A stretch of 64,000 bases of DNA, taken from the NCBI GenBank assembly GCA_037178625.1, contig CM074132.1, positions 1,426,001-1,490,000 on the forward strand, in the 5' to 3' direction. Below the pieces are notes generated by a model. It had not been told where the DNA came from. It saw nothing but the letters and a program-made list of their open reading frames with translations, and did not search any database. Position 1 is the stretch's first letter. Every line of letters starts with the position of its first letter. The DNA comes from Skeletonema tropicum (taxonomy: Eukaryota > Bacillariophyta > Thalassiosirophyceae > Thalassiosirales > Thalassiosiraceae). Both the position numbers and the translations under genes were made by a program. Below are positions 63,891 through 64,000 of this stretch, in pieces.

Positions 63891-64000
63891 ATGGCATATA
63901 AAGCAGGGAGTATCAAGAACTCAGCAGCGATCCCAGAGCACATCAAGATATACATCAACAAGTGCTATGAAGCCGCTGGTAACAGGCAAGGAAAATTAAT
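63891..64000 (+). CDS. Possible start of another gene, cut by the window edge
   Basis: An open frame from ATG 63891 (MAYKAGSIKNSAAIPEHIKI…) runs off the end. 36 codons are too few to identify it. Confidence 0.25.
   Translation, partial: MAYKAGSIKNSAAIPEHIKIYINKCYEAAGNRQGKL

Overview
The window looks like nuclear DNA of a marine alga, most likely a diatom. It has Ty1/copia polyproteins of the diatom CoDi type, spliceosomal introns with GT(A/G)AGT donors, and a host protein with left-handed beta-helix repeats. I see no rRNA, functional tRNA, CRISPR array or prokaryotic operon. Almost all of the 64 kb is a nest of young transposons, and the nest can be unpicked exactly from target-site duplications (TSDs) and restored reading frames.

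Layer 1 is host DNA: 1-1324 plus 27879-29394 (mostly non-coding, with a small TIR element at 220-651), an interrupted unrecognised reading frame (29395-29762, continuing at 41922-43695), and a hexapeptide-repeat membrane protein (43697-43964, continuing at 61746-63654). Layer 2 is LTR retrotransposons. COP-A (1330-27873, TSD AAACT, 460-bp LTRs) is a CoDi-like copia. COP-B (2263-16993, TSD CGACC, 485-bp LTRs) is a gag/protease-only copia inside COP-A. COP-C (7463-13090, TSD CAAGC, 362-bp identical LTRs) is a copia relative with one 1564-codon frame, inside COP-B gag. GYP (43965-61740, TSD AGAAC, 296-bp LTRs) is a gypsy-like gag plus integrase remnant inside the hexapeptide-repeat gene.

Layer 3 is seven copies of a Helitron-like family, here called HLE-1 to HLE-7: 2934-6862 (-), 15242-16515 (+), 18865-22006 (+), 23798-26922 (+), 29763-41921 (+, 12.2 kb, the master-like copy), 56387-61041 (-) and 44373-54594 (-, 10.2 kb, a divergent subfamily). 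They start TAAACAGG, end GGGCCGA, make no TSD, and insert after A and before T or C, usually TA^T. They share an asymmetric inverted repeat, GGCCCTCGGGGCC, about 68 bp inside the 5' end and 2 bp from the 3' end. Removing HLE-1, 3, 4, 5 and 6 restores an open reading frame each time.

HLE-5 carries a five-exon Rep-C-terminal/PIF1 helicase gene with a methyl-CpG-binding-like (MBD) segment, a divergent three-exon gene X (1187 aa, intact, function unknown) and two smaller genes. A 27-bp imperfect palindrome recurs about ten times, in four of its six introns, overlapping the helicase stop codon, between convergent genes and near the 5' end. HLE-7 has a different palindrome in comparable places. This multi-gene, palindrome-marked Helitron-like system is the most novel content of the window. 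The smaller HLE copies are deletion, inversion and capture derivatives that probably depend on proteins supplied in trans.
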